A stretch of 64,000 nucleotides of DNA from Halomicrobium urmianum (GCF_020217425.1 NZ_CP084090.1:2914001-2978000); one strand, 5' to 3'. Shown: positions 32,616-41,492, counted from the stretch's first letter. Made by a program: numbers and translations. Notes: generated by a model not told the origin, from the letters alone.

Positions 32616-34007
32616 ATGCGACTCGTTCAGGCGACGGTGCCGCACGGCGTGCTCGATGGGGTGATAGAGCGCCTCGACGAGCACGGCGTCGACTACGTCG
32701 CGATGGACGAGATGGCGACGGACGAGTACGTGGCCGTCCTGCACTTCTCGACGACCAAGGACAGGCTGGAGTCCGTCCTCTCGGACCTCTACGAGGCGGG
32801 CCTGGACGCAGACGACCACGTCACGATCATCGACAGCGAGGTCGACCTGTTCGGTCGTGTGGAGGCGAGCCCCGGGACGAAGGAGGAACACAGCGGCGTC
32901 GCCGGCGGAGAGCTCGTCGGCCGCACGGAGGACCTCCTCCCCGACGGCCGGACCTACGTCTCGATGATCGTCCTGAGCGTGGTCGTCGCGACGACCGGCC
33001 TGTTGCTGGACTCGGTCGCCGTCGTCGTCGGGGCGATGGTCATCGCCCCGCTGTACGGGCCGGCGGTCAGCACCAGCGTCGGCACTGTGGTCGGCAACCG
33101 GCGGCTGTTCTCCCGGGGGATCGAACTCCAGGTGATGGGCGTGGCCATCGCGGTCGTCACTGCGACGCTGTTCGCCTGGTTCCTGAAGGTCGGCTACCTC
33201 TCGCCCGCGGGGCTCGCCATCACGTCGACCCCGCAGATCGCCAGCCGGCTCTCGCCGGACATCCTCTCGCTCGTCGTCGCGCTCGTCGCCGGCGTCGCCG
33301 GCATCCTCGGCATGGCCACGAGCACGCGCGTCACGCTGGTCGGCGTGATGATGGCCGCGGCGCTGCTCCCGCCCGCGGCGGTCGTGGGCATCGGGATCGC
33401 CTGGTGGGAGCCGCCCGTCGCCGTCCACGCCGCCACTCTCCTCGCCGTCAACGTCCTCGCGATCAACTTCGCAGGGCTCGTGACCCTGTGGTACCTCGGC
33501 TACCGACCCCACTCGCGGATTCAGCTCTCGCAGACCCGCCGGCATCTGGCGAAGCGAGCCGTGATGCTCTTCGTCGGCATCGTCCTGGTCTCCGGGCTGC
33601 TCGTGACCGTTTCCTACCAGAACGTCCAGCAGTCTCAGCTGGAACAGAGCATCAGCGATCAGGTCCAGGGGACCCTCGACGACGATCGCTACGCGAACGT
33701 CAGCCTCGTCGACGTCAAGGCCATCGAGGAGCACTCGGCCATGCTGAGCAAGACCGATCGAGTGGTGGTCACGATCGGTCGACCGCCGGACCAGGCGCGG
33801 CCGGGGCTGCGGTACGAGATCGGCGGACTGGTCAGAAACCAGACGGCAGACGACGTGGCTGTCGACGTGAGAGTGGTCCTCGTGTACACCGATACCTGGG
33901 ACAGCGACGTCTCCAACCCGATAGCGGCGGTCCCTGCCGCCGGCCAGCTGGATGTCTCTGACCCGGCCGCTACCCTCGACCGACCGCCTGGACCTGCGAC
34001 CGGATGA
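32616..34007 (+). CDS. DUF389 (TIGR00341) family membrane protein
   Basis: A 463-residue protein. About 100 N-terminal residues form a cytosolic ferredoxin-like domain (MRLVQATVPHGVLDGVIERL). The DUF389 membrane core follows, beginning SMIVLSVVVATTGLLLDSVA and including VVGAMVIAPLYGPAVSTSVG and MAAALLPPAAVVGIG. A C-terminal periplasmic-like domain ends the protein. A T-rich box about 25-35 bases before the ATG suggests a leaderless transcript. The function of the family is unknown; the GAMVIAPLYGP-type motif suggests a channel or transporter. Confidence 0.88.
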   Translation: MRLVQATVPHGVLDGVIERLDEHGVDYVAMDEMATDEYVAVLHFSTTKDRLESVLSDLYEAGLDADDHVTIIDSEVDLFGRVEASPGTKEEHSGVAGGELVGRTEDLLPDGRTYVSMIVLSVVVATTGLLLDSVAVVVGAMVIAPLYGPAVSTSVGTVVGNRRLFSRGIELQVMGVAIAVVTATLFAWFLKVGYLSPAGLAITSTPQIASRLSPDILSLVVALVAGVAGILGMATSTRVTLVGVMMAAALLPPAAVVGIGIAWWEPPVAVHAATLLAVNVLAINFAGLVTLWYLGYRPHSRIQLSQTRRHLAKRAVMLFVGIVLVSGLLVTVSYQNVQQSQLEQSISDQVQGTLDDDRYANVSLVDVKAIEEHSAMLSKTDRVVVTIGRPPDQARPGLRYEIGGLVRNQTADDVAVDVRVVLVYTDTWDSDVSNPIAAVPAAGQLDVSDPAATLDRPPGPATG

Positions 34008-34074
34008 GCTCGGGCCGCCTCGAACCCGCGTACCTCGCCGGGCCGGATTACCGCAGAGCATGATTCCGAATAGG

Positions 34075-34084
34075 AAATATTAAA
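34075..34084 (+). promoter_or_regulatory. TATA box of the metE-like pair
   Basis: AAATATTAAA lies 26-35 bases before the ATG at 34110, in a clearly AT-rich patch. The palindrome CGTACGTACG sits between it and the start at about 34097-34106, overlapping the expected transcription start. Confidence 0.65.
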
Positions 34085-34109
34085 GCTCGTCATTTCGTAC
34101 GTACGGCCA

Positions 34110-35123
34110 ATGCCAGAGGTAGTCTCAGCGACGCCCGGTCTCTATCCGCTGCCGGACTGGGCCAAAGACGAGCTCGCCGGTCTGAAGGGTCGCCAGAAGG
34201 GCGGTCTGATCTCCGGCGACGAGGGCGAGGAGATAGTCGCGGCCTACGAGCGGGCCCGCGAGGAAGTCGTCGACCTGCAGACCGAGGCCGGCCTCGACCT
34301 GGCCGTGGAGGGGCAACTGCGGTGGGACGACATGCTCGCCCACCCGCTGGCCGTCGCCGACGCCGTCGAGACGCGGGGCATCGTCCGCTACTACGACAAC
34401 AACAACTTCTACCGGGAGCCAGTCGTCACCGACGACCTCGCCGCCAGCGGCGACGTCGCCGCCGAACTCGACGCCGCGGCCGACCTGACTGACGACGGGC
34501 TCGCGGCCGTGCTGCCCGGTCCGTACACGCTCGCGGACCTGGCGGCCGACGAGCACTACGGCGACAGCGAGTCGTTCCTCGCGGCCGTCGCCGACTTCCT
34601 CGCCGCCGAGGCCGAGCAGTTCCCCGACGTGGAGACGCTGTTCCTGCTGGAGCCGTCGCTGCTGGAGTCCCCGCCGGGCGACGGCGCGGATGAGCGCGCC
34701 AGCGAGGCCATCGACACGGTCGCCTCCGCGGTCGACGCCGACGTGGTCGCCCACACCTACTGGGAGTCCCACGGCGGCGACGGCAGCCTCGACGAGAAGG
34801 TGTACGCTCACCTGCTGGACGCCGACGTCGACGCCGTCGGCTTCGACCTCGTGGCCGACCACGAGGGGAGCACCTACCTCGTCAACGAGTACGGCTGCAC
34901 GGACGACGTCGCGCTGGGCGTCGTCGACGGCCAGAACACGCTGGTCGAGGAGACCGACGAGGTCGCCGAGCGCGTCGAGTGGACGCTCTCGAACACGCCC
35001 GGCGCCGACTTCGAGACGGTGTACGCCACGATCAACACGCCGACGTTCTACCTGCCCTCGAGCAAGTTCGAGGAGAAACTGGAGACGCTCGGCGCCCTCG
35101 AGCTGACGGAGGTGACAGCATGA
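34110..35123 (+). CDS. MetE N-terminal-like methionine synthase-related protein
   Basis: A 337-residue TIM-barrel protein of the cobalamin-independent methionine synthase (UROD/MetE) superfamily. It begins MPEVVSATPGLYPLPDWAKD and carries an AVEGQLRWDDMLAHP block and LPGPYTLADLA. I cannot find the complete zinc set (His-x-Cys, Glu, Cys) of a catalytic MetE C-terminal half. It probably works with the next gene, whose start overlaps its stop by 4 bases. In haloarchaea such pairs are annotated as methionine synthases; the methyl donor is not the polyglutamate folate of bacteria with certainty. Confidence 0.85.
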   Translation: MPEVVSATPGLYPLPDWAKDELAGLKGRQKGGLISGDEGEEIVAAYERAREEVVDLQTEAGLDLAVEGQLRWDDMLAHPLAVADAVETRGIVRYYDNNNFYREPVVTDDLAASGDVAAELDAAADLTDDGLAAVLPGPYTLADLAADEHYGDSESFLAAVADFLAAEAEQFPDVETLFLLEPSLLESPPGDGADERASEAIDTVASAVDADVVAHTYWESHGGDGSLDEKVYAHLLDADVDAVGFDLVADHEGSTYLVNEYGCTDDVALGVVDGQNTLVEETDEVAERVEWTLSNTPGADFETVYATINTPTFYLPSSKFEEKLETLGALELTEVTA

Positions 35124-36205
35124 GCAACCGACCCGCCAACAACCGCGAGCAGTTCCGACCCGAGGACCACGACAACGACAACTTCCTGCTGACGACGGTC
35201 GTCGGCAGCTACAAGAAGCCCAAGTGGCTCGACCGCGCGCGCGAGCTGTACGAGGACCCCGAGGACGGCTTCGGCGAGGAGGAGTGGCAGGAGGCCACGG
35301 ACGACGCCGCTCGCCTCATCACCGAGGAGCACGAGCGTTCCGGCCTCGACGTCGTCGTCGACGGCGAGATGCGGCGCAAGGAGATGGTCGAGTACTTCGC
35401 CCACCTGATCGAGGGCTACGAGTTCAACGGCCGCGTGAAGGTGTGGGGCCACAACTACTTCGACAAGCCGAGCGTCGCCGACGAGGTCGAGTACGGCGAG
35501 GAGTGGCTCGTCGACGAGTACGAGTTCACCAGCGGCGTCGCCGACAGCCCCGTCAAGGTGCCGATCACCGGCCCGTACACCCTCGCGAACTGGACGTTCA
35601 ACGAGGCCTACGAGGACGACGCGGCGCTGGCTCGCGACCTCGCGGACCTCGTGAACACGGAGATCGAGCGCCTCGTCGACGCCGGCGCTCGCTACATCCA
35701 GATCGACGAGCCCGCGCTGGCGACCACGCCGGACGACCACGCCATCGTCGGCGAGTGCCTGGAGCGCATCGTCGAAGACATCCCCGAGGAAGTCCGCATC
35801 GGCCTCCACGTCTGCTACGGCGACTACTCCCGCATCTACCCCGAAGTGCTGGACTACCCGGTCGACGAGCTCGACCTGGAGCTGACCAACGGCGACTACG
35901 AGCAGATCGACGTCTTCACCGAGCCCGAGTTCACGCTCGACCTCGCGCTGGGCGTCGTCGACAACCACACCGCCGAGGTCGAGTCCGTCGCGGAGATCAA
36001 GGAGAACATTTTGCAGGGCTTCAAGGTCGTGCCCCCGGAGCAGCTGACCATCTCGCCGGACTGCGGCCTGAAGCTGCTACCCCGCGAGATCGCCTACCAG
36101 AAGATGGAGAACATGGTCCGGGCCGCCCGCGAGGTCGAGGCGGAACTCGACGCCGGCGAAATCGACGTCGGGTACGCGGCGCCCGAGGTTAGCGCCGACG
36201 ATTGA
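35120..36205 (+). CDS. Methionine synthase, MetE C-terminal-like catalytic subunit
   Basis: A 361-residue protein homologous to the catalytic C-terminal half of MetE. It includes TTVVGSYKKPKWL at the start and VDGEMRRKEMVEYFAH. YIQIDEPALAT carries the conserved homocysteine-side Glu/Asp. Zinc-type ligands are HVCYGD (His and Cys) and SPDCGLKLLPRE (Cys). It transfers a methyl group to homocysteine. The stand-alone catalytic half fits the 'core MetE' type of archaea, which may use methylcobalamin or a methyl-pterin. It is coupled to the preceding gene. Confidence 0.9.
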   Translation: MSNRPANNREQFRPEDHDNDNFLLTTVVGSYKKPKWLDRARELYEDPEDGFGEEEWQEATDDAARLITEEHERSGLDVVVDGEMRRKEMVEYFAHLIEGYEFNGRVKVWGHNYFDKPSVADEVEYGEEWLVDEYEFTSGVADSPVKVPITGPYTLANWTFNEAYEDDAALARDLADLVNTEIERLVDAGARYIQIDEPALATTPDDHAIVGECLERIVEDIPEEVRIGLHVCYGDYSRIYPEVLDYPVDELDLELTNGDYEQIDVFTEPEFTLDLALGVVDNHTAEVESVAEIKENILQGFKVVPPEQLTISPDCGLKLLPREIAYQKMENMVRAAREVEAELDAGEIDVGYAAPEVSADD

Positions 36206-36443
36206 ACCGGCGAGCGCGTCGGCGCGAACCGTTAGTCGGCCGCGCTTGAGACGACTGACCCAGTGAGCGCGTCGGCGCGAATCACTGATCGTCGCGGTGA
36301 CGGCCGTCAACGGCTCCCGATTTATAATCAGTTTTTCTAGACGTCGAGACCAGATAGTCACAGTTCCTTCGTAGGACGACCGTATGCTATCGGATCACGA
36401 ACAAGAGTTATAGGTCAGTCAACCGACCACTTCGACAAGAACT

Positions 36444-36953
36444 ATGTCCAGTGACGATCCCCAGCTGCGAGCGGAACTGTACCTGCGCGGCGACACCTAC
36501 GGCACCTACGAGGCCCAGCAGGCGGTGCTGGAGCGAGTCGAGCGACTGGAAGCGGGCGACGTGCTCGACGCGGCCGAGGTGGCCGACGAGTGGCAGCGCA
36601 TCCGGACGACCGACGAGGACCGCCGCGACGGCGCCGTCGAGACCTACGGGGAGTTCGCCGACTGGGCCAGGCGCAACGGCTACAGCCTCGGGCCGGCCTT
36701 CGAGCAGCGGACGCGCTCGTACGTGGGCCTCGATCGGGTCGACGACGTGGTCGTGTTCCCCGTCGTCTCGCTGGCCGTCTACGAGGACGACCGGCTCCGG
36801 GGCGTGTTTCCCTGCTCGGACGACGAGCGGACCTACCGCGTGCAGGACTGCCTGGAGGCCTTCGAGCGGGGCGACGCCGGCTGGCTCGCGCAGTTCGACA
36901 CCGTGACCGTCGACCGGACCGAACCCCGCCTCGGACCGGCGGCCGGCGACTGA
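36444..36953 (+). CDS. Conserved haloarchaeal hypothetical protein (HTH-like N-terminus)
   Basis: A 169-residue acidic protein. The first 50 residues (AELYLRGDTYGTYEAQQAV, VLERVERLEAG, VADEWQRIRT) look like a small helical domain. The middle reads GYSLGPAFEQRTRSYVGLDR, followed by beta strands VVVFPVVSLAVYEDDRLRGV. It has only two Cys (FPCSDDE and VQDC). I have no secure family for it. It lies between the metE pair and the PfkB gene on the same strand but with separate promoters. Confidence 0.75.
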   Translation: MSSDDPQLRAELYLRGDTYGTYEAQQAVLERVERLEAGDVLDAAEVADEWQRIRTTDEDRRDGAVETYGEFADWARRNGYSLGPAFEQRTRSYVGLDRVDDVVVFPVVSLAVYEDDRLRGVFPCSDDERTYRVQDCLEAFERGDAGWLAQFDTVTVDRTEPRLGPAAGD

Positions 36954-37009
36954 CGCCGACCGCGAGGAGTCCGCCGCGACTCCGGGACGTCGCCCCCGGG
37001 CTCCGGGAA

Positions 37010-37018
37010 CTATTTATC
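37010..37018 (+). promoter_or_regulatory. TATA box of the PfkB gene
   Basis: CTATTTATC is about 26 bases before the ATG at 37041. A leaderless transcript therefore favours that ATG over the GTG at 37035. Confidence 0.6.
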
Positions 37019-37040
37019 GCGCCGCAGCGCACTCGTGAGT

Positions 37041-37898
37041 ATGCCGCGGGTCGTCTGCGCCGGGCACGTCAACTGGGACGTCACCTTCCGGGTGGACAGG
37101 CTACCCGGGCCCGACGACGAGGCGCGTATCGTCGACGAGACGCACTCCGGCGGCGGCAGCGCCTCGAACGTCGCCGTCGTCCTCGCGGAGCTGGACGTGG
37201 ACGCCACGCTCCTGGGAAGCGTCGGCAGCGACGAGTACGGCGAGCGGACGCGCCGGGAACTGACCGGCGTCGGGGTGGACACGCGCCTCGTCGAGTCCGG
37301 CGGCGGTACCGCCGTGAAGTACGCCCTCGTCGACGCGGACGGCGAGGTGGCGGTGCTGGGCTCCGACGGCGCCAACGAGGCCTACGCGGCCGACGACCTC
37401 CCCGACGAGGACCTGGCGGCCGCCGATCACCTCCACCTGACCGGTCAGGACCCGGAGACGGCCCGCGAACTCGCCCGGCGGGCCGTCGAGGCCGGCGTGC
37501 CCGTCAGCTTCGACCCGGGCCGGCGCCTCGGCGACCGCGCGTACGACGCCGTCCTCGAACACGTGGACACGCTCTTCTGTAACGACCGCGAGGCGACGGT
37601 GGCCGCCGATGCGGGACTTCTCTCGGCCGTCCCTCGCGTCGTGGTCACCGACGGGGCCGGCGGCGCCCGCCTGGAGGTCGACGGCCGGACGGTGACCCAC
37701 GACGGGTACGACGTCGATCCCATCGACACGACCGGCGCCGGCGACGCCTTCGCGGGCGGCTACCTGGCGGCGCGCTTCGCGGGCGACGAGGAGTACGCGC
37801 TGGCGGTCGGCAACGTCTGCGGCGCCCTGGCGGCCCGGACGGTCGGCGCGCGCGTGCAGGCAGACTGGCGCGAGGTCGAGGCGCTGCTGGACGACTGA
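37041..37898 (+). CDS. PfkB-family carbohydrate/nucleoside kinase
   Basis: A 285-residue ribokinase-fold sugar kinase. It begins MPRVVCAGHVNWD and has the first PfkB signature-like SGGGSASNVAVVLAELDVD near residue 37. The second signature, DTTGAGDAFAGGYLAARFA, near residue 230 contains the anion hole and catalytic Asp. The substrate (fructose phosphate, KDG, ribose or a nucleoside) cannot be inferred from the residues visible. A GTG six bases upstream is an alternative start. It converges on the APH-like gene. Confidence 0.92.
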   Translation: MPRVVCAGHVNWDVTFRVDRLPGPDDEARIVDETHSGGGSASNVAVVLAELDVDATLLGSVGSDEYGERTRRELTGVGVDTRLVESGGGTAVKYALVDADGEVAVLGSDGANEAYAADDLPDEDLAAADHLHLTGQDPETARELARRAVEAGVPVSFDPGRRLGDRAYDAVLEHVDTLFCNDREATVAADAGLLSAVPRVVVTDGAGGARLEVDGRTVTHDGYDVDPIDTTGAGDAFAGGYLAARFAGDEEYALAVGNVCGALAARTVGARVQADWREVEALLDD

Positions 37899-37922
37899 CG
37901 CAATCGGTGTCAGAGCCGCCCG

Positions 37923-38939
37923 TCAGGCCTCGGGCAGCGACTCGACGAGCCGCTCGAACTGCTCGCGGTACTGGGCCTCGGCGCGGGCCCGCGTCAGCCC
38001 CGTCTCGTCGGCGAAGGCGTCCTGAAAGCCGCCCATACGCCACAGCAGCGTCGAGAGCTGGTAGATCGGCCGCCGGCGTTCGTACGCCTCGCCGAACTCG
38101 AACGCCCGCTCGGAGCGGTAGCCGTCGTGCAGCGCCCCGCGGAGCCGGTCGCGGACCTCGGGGTCCCGGAACGAGGAGTCGACGAAGAGGAACTCGGTCG
38201 CTGCGACGTGGTACTCGGGGTGGGCGGCGAGGACGTCCTGCCAGTCGAGGATGGCCGTGATCGGATCCTCGAGGTCCCCGTCGAACAGGAGGTTCGCCGG
38301 CCGGAAGTCGTCGTGGACGAGTCGCGGGACGCCCTCTTCTGGAACGAGGTCCATCGCGGGCTCCAGCGCCGCCTCGGCGCGCTCACGGAGGTCGGCGAAG
38401 GGGGTCCCCTCCAGCCCGTCGAGGTGGCCCCACGTCAGCTCCCGGAAGTACTCCCGCCAGCTACCGGTCAGGTCGCGGACGATGATCCGGTCCTCCCAGA
38501 GGTCGAGCCAGCCGTAGGCCTCGAAGGCGATCTCCTCGTGGAGGTCCCCCAGCATCTCCCCGGCCTGTCGCATCACCCGCTCGCGGACGTCAGTCGTCAG
38601 CTCCGGGAACGCTTCCGCGAGGTTGTCGCCCTCGAGCCGCGCCGTCACGAAGTAGGGCGGCACGTCCATGTCGGGGTCGGGCTCGAAGACGAGAATCTCC
38701 GGGACGGGAACGTCGGTGCGCTTGGCGACGTACTCGTGGAGTTTCGGTTCGACCGCGAACGACTCCATGTTCGGCGGCTCGAACTTCAGGACCACCTCGT
38801 ACTCCTCGCCCCGGTGTTCGAGGGTCACCATGTACACGTCGCTCTGGTGGCCCCCTCCCGGCCGCTCGAACGAGAAGTCCGCGTAGTCGGGGCCGGACTC
38901 CTCCAGGACCGCCTCGACGTCGGCGACGGGACTCGACAC
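37923..38939 (-). CDS. APH-like phosphotransferase family protein
   Basis: A 338-residue aminoglycoside-phosphotransferase-fold protein. It has an N-lobe with GGGHQSDVYMVTLE and a VVLKFEPP lysine. The catalytic loop is LVHDDFRPANLLFDGD (HxDxxxxN) and the metal Asp region is AILDWQDVLAAHPEY. Such proteins phosphorylate small hydroxylated molecules; in haloarchaea the substrate is unlikely to be an aminoglycoside. The GTG at 38939 (VSSPVADVEAVLEE) is chosen; an open extension to 39089 lacks family-like sequence. Confidence 0.88.
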   Translation of the reverse strand: MSSPVADVEAVLEESGPDYADFSFERPGGGHQSDVYMVTLEHRGEEYEVVLKFEPPNMESFAVEPKLHEYVAKRTDVPVPEILVFEPDPDMDVPPYFVTARLEGDNLAEAFPELTTDVRERVMRQAGEMLGDLHEEIAFEAYGWLDLWEDRIIVRDLTGSWREYFRELTWGHLDGLEGTPFADLRERAEAALEPAMDLVPEEGVPRLVHDDFRPANLLFDGDLEDPITAILDWQDVLAAHPEYHVAATEFLFVDSSFRDPEVRDRLRGALHDGYRSERAFEFGEAYERRRPIYQLSTLLWRMGGFQDAFADETGLTRARAEAQYREQFERLVESLPEA

Positions 38940-39054
38940 GGGCCCCCGTTGTACGGGGAGGGTCAAAAGTGTGCTAGGTCCGCACGCGATCACCTCTGGT
39001 CGGTCCGATGTGGGACCCCTCGTACTGATTTGCGCTGACGCCGTAGTCGAACGC

Positions 39055-39159
39055 GTGACAGAGCCAGACCGCGACGCCCACTGCCGCATCTGCGGGGAGG
39101 AGTTCGAGGACCACGGCGAACTCCGCCGCCACCTCCGGGAAGTCGGGCTCGTCGACTGA
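39055..39159 (+). CDS. 34-residue C2H2-type zinc finger micro-protein
   Basis: A GTG start gives MTEPDRDAHCRICGEEFEDH and then GELRRHLREVGLVD. CxxC is followed by His residues spaced as in a C2H2 finger (CRICGEEFEDHGELRRH). Short single-finger proteins like this are common in haloarchaea. The frame is open upstream to 38971, but that extension lacks conserved features. It sits 6 bases from the convergent MptE-like gene. The gene call is plausible, not proven. Confidence 0.55.
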   Translation: MTEPDRDAHCRICGEEFEDHGELRRHLREVGLVD

Positions 39160-39165
39160 CGACGG

Positions 39166-39852
39166 TCAGTTCACTGGCAAGGGGGCGGTGTCGATCGCGG
39201 CTCGCCGCCCGTCGAGCACTGCGAACCGCTCGCCGCGCCGCCGTTCGAGCCAGTAAAGGAGCCGCTCGGCCCAGGCGAGCTTGCGGGCCTTCGGGCCGGT
39301 CGCGGCCGCGAAGTCCCAGCCCGGGAAGACCAGGGCCGCTGCCCCCAGGTGGTCGGCGAGGAAGGCGGCGCGGTCCCCGTCGGTGAACCCCCCGAGGTTC
39401 ACCACAGGATCGGCCGGCGCGGCCTGCGTCGTCGGCAGGAGCCTGTCGTGCTCGCAGTCGGGGACGTGCCGAGCGAGCAGGTCGCGGTTGTCGCCGTGCG
39501 CGTGGACGGCGACGGGCGTCCCCTCGCGGGTGAGCGCCGCGATCCGCTCCCCGTGCTTGTCCAGGTCGGTGACGACCCAGTCGACGTCGACGCCGGCCGC
39601 GACCAGGCGGTCGGCCGCGGTGGAGGCGGCCACGACGGCGTCGGCGTCCCGGGCCACGTCGGCCTCGTCCTCCAGCGTCGGCGCCGCCCCGGCGACGGCG
39701 ACGGTCTGCCCAGTAAACCAGTCGTTACGCGGCCGGTAGGACGAGGTTACCAGAGCCGCGAGCTCGTCTCGCGCCCGCTCGTCGCCAGCCCGGTCGAAGC
39801 CGAAGTCGGCGAGGATCGCCTCGTACACCGGTTCCCACTCGCTGAAGTCCAT
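39166..39852 (-). CDS. MptE-like 6-hydroxymethyl-dihydropterin pyrophosphokinase
   Basis: A 228-residue DUF115-type protein matching the archaeal 6-hydroxymethyl-7,8-dihydropterin pyrophosphokinase MptE. The features seen are EPVYEAILADFGFD, TVAVAGAAPTLEDEAD, VVTDLDKHGERIAAL, VHAHGDNRDLL, and NLGGFTDGDRAAFLADHLGA. It makes the activated pterin that dihydropteroate synthase uses. The DHPS gene lies about 130 bases upstream on the same strand, which supports a shared folate/pterin pathway. Confidence 0.88.
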   Translation of the reverse strand: MDFSEWEPVYEAILADFGFDRAGDERARDELAALVTSSYRPRNDWFTGQTVAVAGAAPTLEDEADVARDADAVVAASTAADRLVAAGVDVDWVVTDLDKHGERIAALTREGTPVAVHAHGDNRDLLARHVPDCEHDRLLPTTQAAPADPVVNLGGFTDGDRAAFLADHLGAAALVFPGWDFAAATGPKARKLAWAERLLYWLERRRGERFAVLDGRRAAIDTAPLPVN

Positions 39853-39981
39853 AGCTGTGGCTCACCAGTTCAGCGCACGATAAACCGAAGTTGAGCCGAA
39901 ATGGCACGACCGTGTACCCCTACCCGGGTGCCCTTTCGGCCTTCACCGCTCCATTTTGGGGCATCCGGCATAAGCTTTCTC

Positions 39982-41157
39982 TTACCGCGAACGTGTTGCC
40001 GCTCGTGATAATGCGTCGGTTAACCCCGGTTTCTCGACTGATTCAGCCAGGTCCGCGATCGCCGCGGACGTTCCGATCACCACCGCGTCCTTCTCTCCCG
40101 TCACCGTCGCGTCCGCCTCCGCTGCGGCCGTCTCGAGCAAGTCCCGATCCGCCCGATCGAGGCCGGTCACCCGGAGTACCCGGTGGACCTGCCGGTCCGG
40201 ATCGAGTTCGACGCCGGCCGCCGCGGCGTGCCGGCGGAGTTCCCCCGGATCAGTCACGTCCAGTTCCTCAACTCCGAACTCGGCGTCGGCGACGAGTCGC
40301 CGGCGGAACGCGTCGCCGATCTTCGCGGCGTCGACCGTCTCGGCGACGTCGTGGGTGCGGACGACGTGAGCCCCCCTGTCGATCGCCATCGCCGTCGCCG
40401 CCAGCGAGACTGGCAGGGCCTCCTCGGTCGAGCGGTCGGCGACGCTGCGGAGGAAGTTCTTCCGGTTGATCGAGACCAGCATCGGCCGCCCCAGGGCGCG
40501 GAACTCTCGCAGTCGGCGGAGCGTCTCCCGGTCGTCCTCGAGGGTCTGGGCCTCGGACCAGCCGCCGAAGGCGGGGTCGACGATGGTCTTGTCCGTGAGG
40601 CCGTTCTGCCTCAGCGCCTCGTACACCTCGTCGACGTAGTCGGCCGACTCCGCCCACTCCCGGGACCTGCGTTCGGCCCAGGGCGTCTCCTCGACGGCTC
40701 CGGGCCGCTCCAGATCCGGCGGGCTGGCCATCTTGGCCACCGCCACGTCGTACTTCTCGCAGACCGCGGGCATCTCGGGATCGGCGAACCCGCAGATGTC
40801 GTTGACCATGTCGAAGCCCCTCTCCAGCGCCGCCTCGGCCACCTCGTGGTAGCGCGTCTCGATGGAGAAGACGGCGTCCCCGCTGGTCGACTCTCTCGTC
40901 TGGACGGCGGTGTCGAGCCGCTCCAGTTCCTCCTCCGCGGAGAGCACCTCGAAGCGCTTGTTGGCCGACTCCAGACCCACGTCAACGATATCCGCGCCCT
41001 CGCCGATCAGTGCCTCGTCGACGTACTCGGCCGCCTCGGCGTGGTCGGCGAACACGCTGGGGTCGTACGGCGACTCCGCGCTGACGTTGAGCACGCCCAT
41101 GATCCGGGTCGGGTGGTCGTCGCCGATTCCCAGCCCGGCGGCGTCGACGTTCTGCAT
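39982..41157 (-). CDS. folP: Dihydropteroate synthase with C-terminal extension
   Basis: A 391-residue protein. The first roughly 285 residues are a DHPS TIM barrel: MGVLNVSAESPYDPSVF, ADIVDVGLESANKRFEV (matching DxGxxST with replacements), NDICGFADPEMP, VDPAFGGWSE and a final HVVRTHDVAET. It condenses the pterin pyrophosphate with 4-aminobenzoate or an archaeal equivalent. About 105 further residues (from AEFGVEELDVTDPGE on) form an extra alpha/beta domain not found in bacterial FolP. The ATG at 41157 is clear. It is adjacent to the MptE-like kinase. Confidence 0.9.
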   Translation of the reverse strand: MQNVDAAGLGIGDDHPTRIMGVLNVSAESPYDPSVFADHAEAAEYVDEALIGEGADIVDVGLESANKRFEVLSAEEELERLDTAVQTRESTSGDAVFSIETRYHEVAEAALERGFDMVNDICGFADPEMPAVCEKYDVAVAKMASPPDLERPGAVEETPWAERRSREWAESADYVDEVYEALRQNGLTDKTIVDPAFGGWSEAQTLEDDRETLRRLREFRALGRPMLVSINRKNFLRSVADRSTEEALPVSLAATAMAIDRGAHVVRTHDVAETVDAAKIGDAFRRRLVADAEFGVEELDVTDPGELRRHAAAAGVELDPDRQVHRVLRVTGLDRADRDLLETAAAEADATVTGEKDAVVIGTSAAIADLAESVEKPGLTDALSRAATRSR

Positions 41158-41210
41158 GGAGCGTACTGGGGAGTACAGCCCCAAAAACGGACTGTTCGCC
41201 GCCGCCTCCG

Positions 41211-41492
41211 TCACTCGTCGAAGATCCGGTTCACCGGCACGCGTCCGGAGGGCGAATCGTAGCCCGGCAGTTCGGTGCCGCACTCCCTGCAGAAGCGGAA
41301 GCCGGGGTCGTTCGAGGTTTCGCAGTCCGGACAGCGGCCGGGGAACCGAGACGGATCAACCTCCAGCAAGCTCGAGTAGTGCGAGGGCAGGACCTCCCGC
41401 CGGCTGTCTCGCCGCGTCGCACCGAGCACGGCCCAGAACGTGATTCCGAAGGTGAACGCCCCCACCAGGGCGAGTCCGACGACCGATTCCAT
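41211..41492 (-). CDS. Membrane-anchored zinc-ribbon protein (DUF7577-like)
   Basis: A 93-residue protein. One N-terminal membrane helix (VVGLALVGAFTFGITFWAVL) precedes a linker, a zinc ribbon with CPDC and CREC around residues 54-72, and a basic tail. The ribbon resembles the haloarchaeal DUF7577 type; that name is from memory. The ATG at 41492 starts directly before the helix, whereas a longer open frame to 42038 is the antisense of the next gene. Topology predicts a cytoplasmic ribbon. Function unknown. Confidence 0.75.
   Translation of the reverse strand: MESVVGLALVGAFTFGITFWAVLGATRRDSRREVLPSHYSSLLEVDPSRFPGRCPDCETSNDPGFRFCRECGTELPGYDSPSGRVPVNRIFDE

Noticed and set aside
34008-34109. SAM or cobalamin riboswitch upstream of the metE pair
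   Set aside because: Only about 100 bases are available. The TATA box predicts a nearly leaderless transcript, and I see no conserved riboswitch core.
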